This document shows positions 18,946-28,514 of a stretch of DNA of 52,294 bases, one piece after another (the first letter of the stretch is position 1; each line of letters starts with the position of its first letter). Origin of the DNA: Acidobacteriota bacterium (GTDB lineage Bacteria > Acidobacteriota > UBA4820 > DSQY01); assembly GCA_021787565.1 (NCBI GenBank), contig JAJYLT010000004.1, positions 1 to 52,294 of the forward strand. The letters run 5' to 3'. A program made the position numbers and the translations under genes. A model generated the notes under the pieces. That model had not been told where the DNA came from. It saw nothing but the letters and a program-made list of their open reading frames with translations, and did no database searches.

Positions 18946-21012
18946 ATGGTTCAGTTCCGGCACACGCAGCGCGAGATCCAGTTCAAGGTAGTCTATTACG
19001 GACCGGCGCTCGGCGGCAAAACCACCAACCTGGAAGCCCTCCACGAGATCACTGACCCCGATAACAAGACCCAACTGGTTTCTCTCAAGACGGCGGAAGA
19101 CCGCACCCTCTTCTTCGATTTCCTGCCCTTCGACCTGGGGGAGATCCAGGGGTACCACGTCCGGCTTCAGGTCTACACCGTCCCCGGCCAGGTGCACTAC
19201 AACACCACTCGAAAGGTGGTGCTGGCGGGCACGGACGGCATCATCTTCGTGGCCGATTCCCAGCCCGTCCGGTCGAACGAGAACTACATCGCCTGGGAGA
19301 ACATGCGCGCCAACCTGCTGGCCAACAAGATGGACCTCCACCAGATCCCGGTGGTGATCCAGTGCAACAAGCAGGACCTGTCCGATGCCCTGCCCAAAGA
19401 GCAGGTGCTGGCCGCCATGAAGGTGGATTCCCCCAACGTCACGCTCGCTTCGGCGCTCAACGGCGAGGGGGTCATGCAGACCTTCCTGACGTGCATCCAG
19501 CTCATGCTGGGGCTCTTCGTCGAGAAGTTCAAGCTGGCGGACCGCGGCGTCACTCCGGCCCGGATCTCCGCGGCCGTGTCGGAGGTGTTCGCCCCCCACA
19601 TGGCCAAGCGAAGGACTCCGCCCGCCCAGATCCCGGCCGCCCCCGAGCAACCACCCGCCGTGGGGCTCAGCGACGAGGAGCAGCTCGTGGCGGCCCTACA
19701 GTCCAGCACGCAGCTGGCAGAGCAATACCAGGAGGCCCACCTCCTGAGCCGGATGTACCAGGCCCGCCTGGATGAGATGACGACGATCTACAACGTCGGA
19801 AAGGGCCTGTCCGCGGCCCAGAGCATCGAGGAGGCGCTGAGCCTCACGGGGACGGTCCTGCACGAGTTCAGGCCCGCCTGGCAGGTATCCCTGTTCACCA
19901 CCGGCGAGGCGGGGGTATCGCCCCTGGCCACCTTCGGCGGCGAGGAGGACCCTCTCTGGACCGCCGACGCGCCCGGAGCCGGGAACCTCGCCCTGGGCCT
20001 GATCCAGCGAGGAGAGCGGACGCACCTTATGGACCTGCCCGCCCTTTTTCAGCGGCTCAAGGCCTCGCCCATCCCGCCCCGGGCCGACGCCCTGGCCCTC
20101 CCCCTCGGGGCCGCGGACAAACCCACGGCCTACCTCATCGCCTATTCACCTCAGGACTCCCCCTTCAGCAAGGAGGAGGACCGTTTCCTAGCGCTTCTCG
20201 AACAGATCGTCTCTCCGAGGCTGCAGACGCTGGCTCTCTTCGACGCCCTGGCCGCCGCCAACGAACGCCTGGAAGTCAAGGTGCTGGAACGGACCGCCGA
20301 CCTGCAGGAGGCCCTGGAGCGGCTCCAGGAGCTCGACCAGCTCAAGCGGGCCTTCCTGAACAACGTCTCGCACGAGATGAAGACCCCCCTCACCAACGTC
20401 CGTTCATACGCCGACCTTCTCCGCCGCTACCCGCAGCAGCGGGAGAAGAACGCCGACGAGTACCTCGGCATTATCTACGAGGAGTCCCTGCACCTCGAGA
20501 CCCTCATCAACGACCTCCTGTCCTACACGAGGATCAAGGAGCCGCCCCGCGGCGAGTCGTGCGATCTCGTGGCGGCTCTGGAGGAGGTCCTCGAAACGCT
20601 GGGCGCGCTGGCCGAGCGCAAGCACCTCAAGGTCCAGGTCCAGAAGGAGGGCGACACGCTCTTCTTCGAAATGAACCGGGAGGATGCCGTCATCCTGTTC
20701 CGCCAGATCCTCGATAACGCCTTCAAGTTCTCCCCCGAGGGGGTCAAGGTGAAGATCTACCTGCTGCAGGACGCCAAGAGGGTGATCTTCGCCGCTCGGG
20801 ACTACGGCCCGGGCTTTCCGAAGGAGCAGCAGGAGCGGCTCCTGGAGCCTTACGAGGCGGGGAATCCCACCGTTCCGAGCTACAAGGGACCCGGCCTCGG
20901 CATGGGCCTCTTCCTGGTCAAGGAGATCCTGGCCAAGTACCACGGGGGGATCGCCATCGAGAACATGGAGCCGGGAAGCAACGTGCTAGCCGAGCTTCCC
21001 AGGCACGCTTGA
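18946..21012 (+). CDS. MglA-like small GTPase fused to GAF domain and histidine kinase
   Basis: A 688-residue cytoplasmic protein with an unusual order. Residues 1-200 are a complete MglA/Ras-like GTPase: P-loop GPALGGKTTN (19-28), VPGQ in place of DxxG (79-82) as in MglA, NKQD (141-144) and an SAL-like G5 at about 169-171. A proline-rich linker and helix (205-285) lead to a GAF-like sensor region (about 285-430), a coiled coil (430-470) and a histidine kinase: phospho-acceptor H476 in SHEMKTPL, N-box LDNAFKFSP (589-597), DYGPGF (619-624) and GLGMGL (650-655). All catalytic motifs are intact. It is co-transcribed with the receiver upstream. Known MglA proteins control polarity and motility; here nucleotide state probably controls kinase activity, which is inference. 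Confidence 0.92.
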   Translation: MVQFRHTQREIQFKVVYYGPALGGKTTNLEALHEITDPDNKTQLVSLKTAEDRTLFFDFLPFDLGEIQGYHVRLQVYTVPGQVHYNTTRKVVLAGTDGIIFVADSQPVRSNENYIAWENMRANLLANKMDLHQIPVVIQCNKQDLSDALPKEQVLAAMKVDSPNVTLASALNGEGVMQTFLTCIQLMLGLFVEKFKLADRGVTPARISAAVSEVFAPHMAKRRTPPAQIPAAPEQPPAVGLSDEEQLVAALQSSTQLAEQYQEAHLLSRMYQARLDEMTTIYNVGKGLSAAQSIEEALSLTGTVLHEFRPAWQVSLFTTGEAGVSPLATFGGEEDPLWTADAPGAGNLALGLIQRGERTHLMDLPALFQRLKASPIPPRADALALPLGAADKPTAYLIAYSPQDSPFSKEEDRFLALLEQIVSPRLQTLALFDALAAANERLEVKVLERTADLQEALERLQELDQLKRAFLNNVSHEMKTPLTNVRSYADLLRRYPQQREKNADEYLGIIYEESLHLETLINDLLSYTRIKEPPRGESCDLVAALEEVLETLGALAERKHLKVQVQKEGDTLFFEMNREDAVILFRQILDNAFKFSPEGVKVKIYLLQDAKRVIFAARDYGPGFPKEQQERLLEPYEAGNPTVPSYKGPGLGMGLFLVKEILAKYHGGIAIENMEPGSNVLAELPRHA

Positions 21013-21073
21013 GGCTCTTTTTTCTCCGTGTTTCCCTGGCTCCCGGCTTCCCTGTCTCCCTTTTTCGATCCCC

Positions 21074-22849
21074 TCAGGCGGGCTTGGCCTCGGCGGCCGG
21101 CCTCACGAATTGGTGGAAGAGCCCCTTGTGGAAGGCGCTGTTGAAGGCCGCGACGACGGTGGGATCGTAGACCGTCTCCTTCAGCTCGTTGATGCGGGCC
21201 GCGCCCTGCGCCAGCGTCATGGCGCGCTGGTAGGGGCGGTTGGTGGTCATGGCGTCGAAGGCATCGGCCACGCCGATGATGCGCGCGATGACGGGGATCT
21301 CCTGCGCCTTCAAGTTGTCGGGGTACCCTCCGCCGGACCACTTTTCGTGGTGGTGGCGGATGCCGGGAATGATCTCCCTCATCTGCGGGATTCCCCCCAG
21401 GATCTGGGCACCCTTGGGCGGGTGCGTCTTCATGATCTCGAACTCCTCCGCGGTCAGGGCGCCGGGTTTTCTCAGGATCTTGTCCTCTATGCCGATCTTG
21501 CCCACGTCGTGCAGAAGCGAGGAGATCTCCATGATCCGCAGGTTGCGTTCGTCGAGGCCGTACTCCCGCGAGATGATCATGGAGTAGGCCGAGACGCGCT
21601 CCGAGTGTCCGCGGGTATACGGGTCCTTCGCGTCCAGCGCGTTGGCGATGGCGCGGATGGAGTCCATGAAGAGCTGCTGGGTCTCGCGGGCGGCGGCCTC
21701 CACCTTCTGGATGTAGTCCTGGATGTCGTCCGCCATGGCGTTGAAGGCGCGGGCCAGGTCGCCGATCTCGTTCCGGCTCCGGATGTCCGCGCGCTGGCTG
21801 AAGTTCCCGCGGGCCAAGTCCCGGCTCACCTCCGCCAGCTTGGAGATGGGCCGGGTGATGAGGCCGGCCATGACCAGGCCGACCAGCAGCGCCCCGGCGA
21901 TGGAGAGCAGGACCCACAGTTTCGATTGCTGCCTGAGCTGGAGGATGGGGGCGTAGTATTTCTCACGGTCCACCTGGGCGAAGAGAAGCCACCTGTAGCC
22001 GTTGATCGGGGCGCAGGTCACGAGATAGGTCCGCGGCTTTCCGTCCACCCTCTTGGTGACGTTGTAGTTGACCGCGCTGGTGGGATAGACGCCCGAAACC
22101 AGCATCCGCTGGACGATGGGGTCCGTGGAGAGGTCCTTGGTCTGTCCCTGGTAGGCCGCGTTGGAATGGAAAAGGAGATTGCCGTTATCGTCGGTGACGA
22201 AGAGGGTGAACTCCCGGCTGTAGTCGGTGAGGCTGTCCTGAACGCTCTGAAGCAAAAAGATCCCGGTGATGGCCGCCACGGTCTGTCCTTCCGACTGGAT
22301 GGGCGCCGTGAGCACCATGGCGGGCTCGGAGAGGCGGCCCAGGGCGGCCAGGCGGACGTAGAAGACGGGGGAGGCACCGGGCTGGCCGCTCGACAGGCAC
22401 TGGCGCGCCATGGGCGAGACCAGGCTCGTGAGCTGTGCCTGTTCGTTGGGCGTCAGCCCCTTCCACTGGGCCGTGAACTGGTTGCCCTGGGGGTCCTGGT
22501 AGGCCAGGATGAGTGAGTCGTTCGACAGGTAGCGCCCCAGGATGTCCCGCTGAAGCAAATCCTCGAAGTTGATCTTCGCGTCCGGGTCGTTCGAGTAGAC
22601 TTCGAAGGCCGCTACCAGGTCCCCCAGTCGGCGCCGGTACTCGTCGAGCAGGTTCTGGATGTGGGCGGCGGCGGGGATGGAGGTCTTGAGTTGGCGTTCA
22701 CGAAGCGACTCCTCGATGTAGTCCTTGCTCATGGAGATGGCCTTCCAGGAGTAGGTGACGAGGGGCACGACCACTATGACGACCAGGAGGACGGACAGAA
22801 CCCAGAAGATGCTGATGCTCTTGACCAGGCGCTTGGGATCTTCGGGCAC
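21074..22849 (-). CDS. Membrane sensor with dCache-like, HAMP and HD-GYP domains
   Basis: A 591-residue inner-membrane protein: a helix near the N-terminus (IFWVLSVLLVVIVVVPLVTYS), a periplasmic double-Cache-like sensor (about 45-290), a second helix (WVLLSIAGALLVGLVMAGLI), HAMP, then HD-GYP with H447-D448 in LLHDVGKIG and HHHEKWSGGGYP. The last motif has GGGYP rather than GTGYP. It should degrade cyclic di-GMP in response to an external ligand. The start is GTG at 22849 with GAGGAGGGTGGC upstream; the longer frame reads through a promoter. It is convergent with the GTPase-kinase gene. Confidence 0.9.
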   Translation of the reverse strand: MPEDPKRLVKSISIFWVLSVLLVVIVVVPLVTYSWKAISMSKDYIEESLRERQLKTSIPAAAHIQNLLDEYRRRLGDLVAAFEVYSNDPDAKINFEDLLQRDILGRYLSNDSLILAYQDPQGNQFTAQWKGLTPNEQAQLTSLVSPMARQCLSSGQPGASPVFYVRLAALGRLSEPAMVLTAPIQSEGQTVAAITGIFLLQSVQDSLTDYSREFTLFVTDDNGNLLFHSNAAYQGQTKDLSTDPIVQRMLVSGVYPTSAVNYNVTKRVDGKPRTYLVTCAPINGYRWLLFAQVDREKYYAPILQLRQQSKLWVLLSIAGALLVGLVMAGLITRPISKLAEVSRDLARGNFSQRADIRSRNEIGDLARAFNAMADDIQDYIQKVEAAARETQQLFMDSIRAIANALDAKDPYTRGHSERVSAYSMIISREYGLDERNLRIMEISSLLHDVGKIGIEDKILRKPGALTAEEFEIMKTHPPKGAQILGGIPQMREIIPGIRHHHEKWSGGGYPDNLKAQEIPVIARIIGVADAFDAMTTNRPYQRAMTLAQGAARINELKETVYDPTVVAAFNSAFHKGLFHQFVRPAAEAKPA

Positions 22850-22873
22850 GCCACCCTCCTCGGAATCGAGGTC

Positions 22874-22904
22874 ATTATAGGTCAGGACGCCTGAAAAATG
22901 CCAA
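22874..22904 (-). promoter_or_regulatory. Promoter of the HD-GYP sensor gene
   Basis: A perfect TATAAT (22879-22874, minus strand) and TTGGCA (22904-22899) with a 19-base spacer. Predicted transcription start is near 22867, giving a leader of about 18 nt that includes GAGGAGG. Confidence 0.55.
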
Positions 22905-23045
22905 GTCTCTTCGCCTGGATGGGGACAGGGGACGGGAGGGGGAGAACTGAAGCGGGAAGGGCAATCGGTCTCTTTCAATTCGCAATTCGCCATTCACGAT
23001 CCCCCATCCCTCCGGGGCTGGAGGCACGCGGGACGGCTGGCTTGG

Positions 23046-23075
23046 TTGACAGGGGGCAAGTGCGGGAATAATAAT
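23046..23075 (+). promoter_or_regulatory. Sigma70-type promoter of dxs
   Basis: A consensus TTGACA (23046-23051) is followed after 18 bases by AATAAT (23070-23075), or after 17 bases by TAATAA. The surrounding AT-rich stretch contrasts with the GC-rich background. Confidence 0.65.
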
Positions 23076-23113
23076 GAGTATTCTTGTTATTCACCCCATG
23101 GTGAGGTGGCCCG

Positions 23114-25036
23114 GTGGCTCAGACCCGACTGTTGGATTCGATTCAGGTTCCCAAGGATCTCCGGGCGCTGCCTGAAGAGGATCTGCCCAGGCTGTGCGGC
23201 GAACTCCGCGATCACCTCATCGAGGTGGTCTCGGGAATCGGCGGACACTTCTCGAGCAGCCTCGGCGTGGTCGAGTTGACGGTGGCCCTTCACTACGTCC
23301 TCAACACGCCGAGGGACCTTCTCGTCTGGGACGTGGGCCACCAGGCCTACATCCACAAGATCCTGACGGGACGAAAGGAGGCGCTGAAGACCATCCGCCG
23401 GCTGGGCGGCATCTCCGGGTTCCTGAAGCGCACGGAGAGCGAATACGACGTTTACGGAGCCGGCCACGCCTCCACCGCCCTGTCCGCCGCTTACGGCATG
23501 GCAGTGGCCAGGGACCTCAAGGGAGAGCAGTTCCGGGTGGCGGCGGTTTTCGGGGACGGGGCCCTCACTGGGGGCCTCTGCTATGAGGCATTGAACAACG
23601 CCGGGGCCTCCCACCGGCGCTTTCTGGCCATCCTGAACGACAACCAGATGTCCATCTCTCCCAACGTGGGAGCCATCTACCGCTACCTCAACAACTTCGC
23701 GCAGACGCCCCTTTACCAAGCCTTCCGCAGGCGCATCAAGGACGGGCTCGAGAGGATCCCCCGCTACGGGAAGCCCATGACCCACCTCGCCCGCCGCCTC
23801 GAGGAGGGAGCCAAGGCCACCCTCACACCCGGCGCCATCTTCGAGGCGCTGGGCTTCGACTACTATGGCCCGCTGGATGGCCATAACGTCCTCGAGTTGG
23901 TGAAGGTCCTGAGGAACCTGAAGGACTTGGACAGGCCCGTGCTGCTGCACGTTCTGACCACCAAGGGAAAGGGGTACGGCCCGGCGGAGGAATCTCCCGA
24001 AGGCTACCACGGCGTCAAGCCCTTCAGCCCGGAGGAGGGGATCCAGGCCTCGGCACCCGGCAAGCCCATGTTCCAGGACGCCTTCGGCGCCTCCCTCGTG
24101 CAGTTGGCTCGCCGCGATCCGCGCATGGTGGGCATCACGGCCGCCATGCCGACGGGAACGGGCATCGTCCCCTTCTCGCTGGAATTCCCGGAGCGGTTTT
24201 TCGACGTCGGCATCGCCGAGGAACACGCCACGATTTTCGCCGCCGGCCTGGCCACGCAGGGCCTCAGGCCCGTCTGCGCCATCTATTCGACCTTCCTGCA
24301 GCGCGCCTACGATCAGATCGTCCACGACGTGGCCCTCCAGCACCTGCCCGTCCTGTTTTGCATGGACCGAGCGGGACTGGCCGGGGAGGACGGACCCACC
24401 CACCACGGGGCCTTCGACATGGCCTACCTCCGGCCGATCCCCGGCATGGTGGTCAGCGCGCCCAGAGACGGCAACGAACTGCGCAATCTCATGGCCACCG
24501 CCCTGACTTACAACGACGGTCCCTTCGCCATCCGCTACCCGAAGGCGCCGGCCGTTCCCTTCGACCCGGAGGCCGAGCCGAGGGTCCTGCCCCTGGGCCA
24601 GTGGGAGATCGTCCGGGAGGGCGAAGATCTGATCCTGCTGGCGGTCGGCCCCATGGTTCAGGAGGCCCTCGTGGCGGCCGATGCGCTGGCCGCGGAGGGG
24701 TACCACGTGGAGGTCGTGAACTGCCGCTTCATCAAGCCCCTGGACGAGGAGTACCTCGCCCACCGCATGCCCACGGCCCGCATGGTCCTCACCGTGGAGG
24801 AGGGAATCGCCTCCGGCGGATTCGGCTCCGCGGTCATGGAGTGGAAGGAGGCGCACGGGGTCTCCTCGCCCGTCGCCGTGTTGGCCATTCCCGATCAATT
24901 CGTGACGCACGGCTCCAGGGGGGAGCTGCTGAAATCCATCGGGCTGACCTCCGAGGGCATCGCCGAGGCGGTTCGGAGCCGCGTGACGCGCAGGTCTGCC
25001 CCACACAGGAAGATCCGCAAGGCGGTGGTGGGCTGA
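23114..25036 (+). CDS. dxs: 1-deoxy-D-xylulose-5-phosphate synthase
   Basis: Dxs condenses pyruvate and glyceraldehyde 3-phosphate, the first step of the MEP isoprenoid pathway, using thiamine diphosphate. Recognised motifs are GGHFSSSLGVVELTVALHYV, WDVGHQAYIHKILTGR, the thiamine-binding GDGALTGG and NDNQMSISPNVG, HVLTTKGKGY, the transketolase-type central part FDVGIAEEHA, and DRAGLAGEDGPTHHG. The 640-residue length is normal. The start is GTG at 23114, with AGGTGG a few bases upstream and a consensus promoter about 60 bases away. No other MEP gene is in the window. Confidence 0.96.
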   Translation: MAQTRLLDSIQVPKDLRALPEEDLPRLCGELRDHLIEVVSGIGGHFSSSLGVVELTVALHYVLNTPRDLLVWDVGHQAYIHKILTGRKEALKTIRRLGGISGFLKRTESEYDVYGAGHASTALSAAYGMAVARDLKGEQFRVAAVFGDGALTGGLCYEALNNAGASHRRFLAILNDNQMSISPNVGAIYRYLNNFAQTPLYQAFRRRIKDGLERIPRYGKPMTHLARRLEEGAKATLTPGAIFEALGFDYYGPLDGHNVLELVKVLRNLKDLDRPVLLHVLTTKGKGYGPAEESPEGYHGVKPFSPEEGIQASAPGKPMFQDAFGASLVQLARRDPRMVGITAAMPTGTGIVPFSLEFPERFFDVGIAEEHATIFAAGLATQGLRPVCAIYSTFLQRAYDQIVHDVALQHLPVLFCMDRAGLAGEDGPTHHGAFDMAYLRPIPGMVVSAPRDGNELRNLMATALTYNDGPFAIRYPKAPAVPFDPEAEPRVLPLGQWEIVREGEDLILLAVGPMVQEALVAADALAAEGYHVEVVNCRFIKPLDEEYLAHRMPTARMVLTVEEGIASGGFGSAVMEWKEAHGVSSPVAVLAIPDQFVTHGSRGELLKSIGLTSEGIAEAVRSRVTRRSAPHRKIRKAVVG

Positions 25037-25155
25037 TGGTCATGGATGCCCCCCTCCAAGGGAGAAGCTGAAGGGAACAAGCCGGCCCCGTTCGCGGGCC
25101 TCGATGGCCGGGTCCGCCCGTCCGTCCATGCAGATCCAAGACAAAAGGAGATCTC

Positions 25156-26637
25156 ATGCGCTGGCAGATCGTCACCGGATCCCCCGAAAGCGTGAAGGCT
25201 CAGGCTATCGTCTTCGGGGTGTTCGAGGATCTCGATTTCACGCCATTGGCCGAAGGGAAGAAGCTCGCCGAGTCCGCCCGCCAGATCCGTTTCAAGGGGA
25301 AGCCCGGCGAAGCTTTCTTCGCCTTTGACCTCTTCGGCGCACCGGCCAAGCACCTTCTGGCGGTCGGCCTCGGGACGCGCGGCGCACTCGGGCCCGACGG
25401 CTTGCGGGCGGCCTCCGCGCTGGCCGTGCGCAAGCTCCACGAGCGCTTCCTCAAGGAGGTCGCCCTGGCCCTGCCTCTCGATGCGGATTCGCCGCAAGCC
25501 CGCAGCGAGGCCATCAGCGCCCTGACGGAGGGTCTGCTCCTGGCCAACGAGCGCTTCGGACGGTACAAGACCGGGGAGGAGACCCCGTACGACGGCCTGC
25601 ACGCATGCCGCATCCTGGTGCCCAAGAGGAAGCCCGAGTACGAGGAGGGGGCGCGAAGGGGAGAGGTGCTGGCCCGGGCCACGCTCTTCGCGCGCACCCT
25701 CGTGAGCGAGCCTTCCAACGTGCTCACTCCCGCCCGCATGGCCGAGGAGGCCAAGAAGCTGGCGAAGGAGTACGGCTTCACCCTCAAGGTATACGACGAA
25801 GAGGCCTGCGAGAAGATGGGGATGGGCGCCTATCTCGCCGTGGCGCGGGGGTCCAAGAACCCGCCGCGATTCATCCACCTCTCCTACCGGCCGAAGGGGG
25901 CGCGATTCCGGCTCGGCCTCGTGGGCAAGGGGCTGACCTTCGATTCGGGCGGGCTCTCCCTCAAGCCCGCCGATAACATGGGCGCCATGAAGAGCGACAT
26001 GGCCGGATCGGCCGCGGTGCTGGGCGCCATGAAGGCCATCGGCGAGCTGAAGCCGGCGGTGGCGGTGGAGGCCGTGATGGCCATGGCCGAGAACATGCCG
26101 GGCGGCTCGGCCTACCGCCCCGGCGATATCCTGACGAGCATGAGCGGCAAGACCATCGAGGTCCTCAACACGGACGCCGAGGGAAGGCTCACGCTGGCCG
26201 ACGCCCTCGCCTACGTCCAGCGGCAGAAGGTGGACGCGGTCGTGGACCTGGCCACCCTCACGGGCGCATGCGTCGTGGCCCTCGGTCCCGACTACGCCGG
26301 CGCCATGGGCAACGACCAGGCGTTCCTCGACGAGGTCCTGGCCGCGGCCAAGGGCTCCGGCGACCTGATCTGGCCGCTGCCGCTCCCCGAGGCCTACGGC
26401 AAGTACATCAAGAGTGCCGTGGCTGATGTGGCCAACATCTCCCGGATCCGCGGGGGCGGGGCCCTCACCGCCGGCCTCTTCCTCAAGCATTTCGTCGATG
26501 AAGGGACGCCCTGGGTCCACCTGGACATCGCCGGCCCTGCCCTTCGCGAAGAGGACGGGATCGATTCCCATAAGGCGGAAGGCTCGGGCGCGGGCGTCCG
26601 GACCCTCGCGCGGCTGGCGCTCTCCAAGGGCGCCTGA
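25156..26637 (+). CDS. pepA: Leucyl aminopeptidase (M17 family, PepA)
   Basis: This cytosolic dimetal aminopeptidase removes N-terminal residues from peptides. The C-terminal catalytic domain has all landmarks: VGKGLTFDSGGLSLKP, MKSDMAGSAAVLG, the family signature NTDAEGRLTLADAL and DLATLTGACVVALG. The N-terminal macro-like domain (residues 1-150) is less conserved, as usual. The protein is 493 residues long. AGGAG is six bases upstream of the ATG. Together with the peptide transporter and tricorn protease further on, it suggests the cell uses peptides. Confidence 0.95.
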   Translation: MRWQIVTGSPESVKAQAIVFGVFEDLDFTPLAEGKKLAESARQIRFKGKPGEAFFAFDLFGAPAKHLLAVGLGTRGALGPDGLRAASALAVRKLHERFLKEVALALPLDADSPQARSEAISALTEGLLLANERFGRYKTGEETPYDGLHACRILVPKRKPEYEEGARRGEVLARATLFARTLVSEPSNVLTPARMAEEAKKLAKEYGFTLKVYDEEACEKMGMGAYLAVARGSKNPPRFIHLSYRPKGARFRLGLVGKGLTFDSGGLSLKPADNMGAMKSDMAGSAAVLGAMKAIGELKPAVAVEAVMAMAENMPGGSAYRPGDILTSMSGKTIEVLNTDAEGRLTLADALAYVQRQKVDAVVDLATLTGACVVALGPDYAGAMGNDQAFLDEVLAAAKGSGDLIWPLPLPEAYGKYIKSAVADVANISRIRGGGALTAGLFLKHFVDEGTPWVHLDIAGPALREEDGIDSHKAEGSGAGVRTLARLALSKGA

Positions 26638-26681
26638 GGGGGCAGGGCTTCGCTCGTGATCGGACCCGAAGGGGGCAAGCC

Positions 26682-27209
26682 ATGTCTCATCAGGAGCATC
26701 AAGACAAAGCCCCGGCCCGGCTGAACTTCGCGGTGCTCACGGTGTCGGATTCACGGGATGAGTCCACCGACGAGTCCGGTCGGACCATCATGGCCATGCT
26801 GGCGGAGCGGGGCCACGGGCTGGTGGGATACCGCATCGTCCCCGACGAGCCGGAGCTGATCCGGAAAGCCATCGGGGAGTGGCTCGCCAGGGAAGACCTG
26901 CAGGCCGTGGTCGTGAACGGCGGCACCGGGGTCTCCCCCAGGGACAGGACGGTGGAGGCGGTGGAACCGCTTCTGGACAGACGGTTGCCCGGCTTCGGAG
27001 AGATCTTCCGTTGGCTCTCCTACCAGGAGATAGGCCCAGCGGCCATGCTGTCGCGCGCCCTGGCCGGCACGGCCCGAGGGAAGGCCGTCTACTGCCTACC
27101 GGGTTCAACGGCGGGATGCCGCCTGGCCATGGAGCGCCTCATCCTCCCCGTGACTGGACACTTCTGGGCCATGCTCCACCCGGAGCCCCGTTCGTCCGGC
27201 CAGCCGTGA
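26682..27209 (+). CDS. MoaB/Mog-family molybdopterin adenylyltransferase-like protein
   Basis: A 175-residue protein of the MoCF-binding family, involved in molybdenum cofactor synthesis (adenylylation of molybdopterin). Motifs FAVLTVSDSRDESTDESG, VVVNGGTGVSPRDRTVEAV and YLPG-like VYCLPGSTAGCRLAM are characteristic. It could be MoaB or Mog; the sequence does not separate them. It lies 44 bases after pepA and probably shares its transcript. No other moa/moe gene is nearby. Confidence 0.88.
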   Translation: MSHQEHQDKAPARLNFAVLTVSDSRDESTDESGRTIMAMLAERGHGLVGYRIVPDEPELIRKAIGEWLAREDLQAVVVNGGTGVSPRDRTVEAVEPLLDRRLPGFGEIFRWLSYQEIGPAAMLSRALAGTARGKAVYCLPGSTAGCRLAMERLILPVTGHFWAMLHPEPRSSGQP

Positions 27210-27285
27210 GTTTTCTCTCCCCTCGCACCGCCCACAACAGCCGAACCCGCGTGCCGGGCTGGCGAAAGAGGAGGGCACGGGATTC

Positions 27286-28428
27286 ATGACTGGAGCTGCG
27301 GAGTTGCTCCTTTGGGTCATCGTCGCCTGGTGGGCCTCAGCTTGCCTGATGCTGATCGTGAACCTTCTCCTGCTCCCGAAACTCGCCCGTGACCTCTCTC
27401 CGAGGGCATGGCCGATGCTGAGCGTCATCATTCCCGCGCGAAACGAGGCGGCGATCATCGAGCGGACCGTAGAGGCTCACTGCAGTCAGGATTACCCATG
27501 CCTCCAGGTCGTGGTGGTGGACGATGGCTCCACCGACGGGACGGCCGAGATCCTGGAAAATCTTCGACGCCGAAATCCCTGCCTCGAGGTGGTCCGAGGG
27601 CAGGAGCCTCCAGAAGGCTGGCTGGGCAAGCCCAACGCCCAGCGCGTGGGGCTCTCCAGGGCCACGGGCGATCTCCTGCTCTTCGCGGACGCCGACGTGC
27701 TCTACGCCCCAGGAGTGCACCGCCGCGCCGTGGCCGAGCTGATGTCGAGGAATCTGGACATGCTGCTCCTGCTCTCCAATCTCGAAAGCAGGGGCCTGGA
27801 GCCGCTCATCATGACCATGCTGGACGCCTTTTGCCTCTACGCCTCCCCATCGTTCCTGCACAACATCCCATGGTTCAGGAGCTTCGCCTTCGGGGCCGGC
27901 TCGGGCAACCTCGTGCGCCGCGACGCCTTCGAAGCGGCGGGCGGCATCGATCGGATCAGGGCCGAAGTCATCGACGACGTGGCCATGGGCAAGATGATGA
28001 AACGCTACCGGGGCCGGTTCCGCTTCGTGACGGCCTTCGACTCCATCCGGGTCAGGATGTATCGGGGCCTCGGGGGCTGCGTGGAGGGCTTCACCAAGAA
28101 CTACTACCACTTCTTCGGGCGCAACCCCCTCTGGGCCGCCTTCTGGCAGGGGGGAGACCTCCTCGTGCACACCCTCCCTGCGGTGATGCTCCTGGCCAGC
28201 CTCCCTTTCCCCGCCCTCGCGCCGCTGCGGTGGCCCGCCGCCCTGGCCGTCGCCGGCGGCCTGATCTGCAACGCCGCCACCTGCCTCTGGTCGCGCCACC
28301 CGCCCTGGGCCGCGCTGGCCTTTCCGATTCGGCCGCTGCTCTGGTCCTGGATCCTCCTCAGGTCCGCCTGGCGGTATTACCGGCGCGGCCTCGTCTGGCG
28401 CGGCAGGAGCTACGGTCCGCTGGGTTGA
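27286..28428 (+). CDS. Family 2 glycosyltransferase, membrane-associated
   Basis: A 380-residue protein with an N-terminal helix (LLLWVIVAWWASACLMLIVNLLL region), a GT-A catalytic domain and two or three C-terminal helices. The nucleotide-sugar motifs are SVIIPARNEAAIIERTVEA, VVVVDDGSTDGTAEIL and the metal-binding FADADVLY; the acceptor-site region contains EVIDDVAMGKMMKRY. The pattern GWLGKPNAQRVG followed by membrane segments recalls carotenoid- or hopanoid-linked glycosyltransferases (CrtQ/HpnB type), but substrate assignment is uncertain. The start ATG follows AAAGAGGAG-type sequence by about 14 bases. Confidence 0.85.
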   Translation: MTGAAELLLWVIVAWWASACLMLIVNLLLLPKLARDLSPRAWPMLSVIIPARNEAAIIERTVEAHCSQDYPCLQVVVVDDGSTDGTAEILENLRRRNPCLEVVRGQEPPEGWLGKPNAQRVGLSRATGDLLLFADADVLYAPGVHRRAVAELMSRNLDMLLLLSNLESRGLEPLIMTMLDAFCLYASPSFLHNIPWFRSFAFGAGSGNLVRRDAFEAAGGIDRIRAEVIDDVAMGKMMKRYRGRFRFVTAFDSIRVRMYRGLGGCVEGFTKNYYHFFGRNPLWAAFWQGGDLLVHTLPAVMLLASLPFPALAPLRWPAALAVAGGLICNAATCLWSRHPPWAALAFPIRPLLWSWILLRSAWRYYRRGLVWRGRSYGPLG

Positions 28429-28514
28429 ATTCGGGTTCCCATTGAAACTTGACCACAAAACACAAAGGGGCCACGGAGGTGAAGCCTTTGTGGAAATGAC
28501 GCCTGGCAAAAGAA

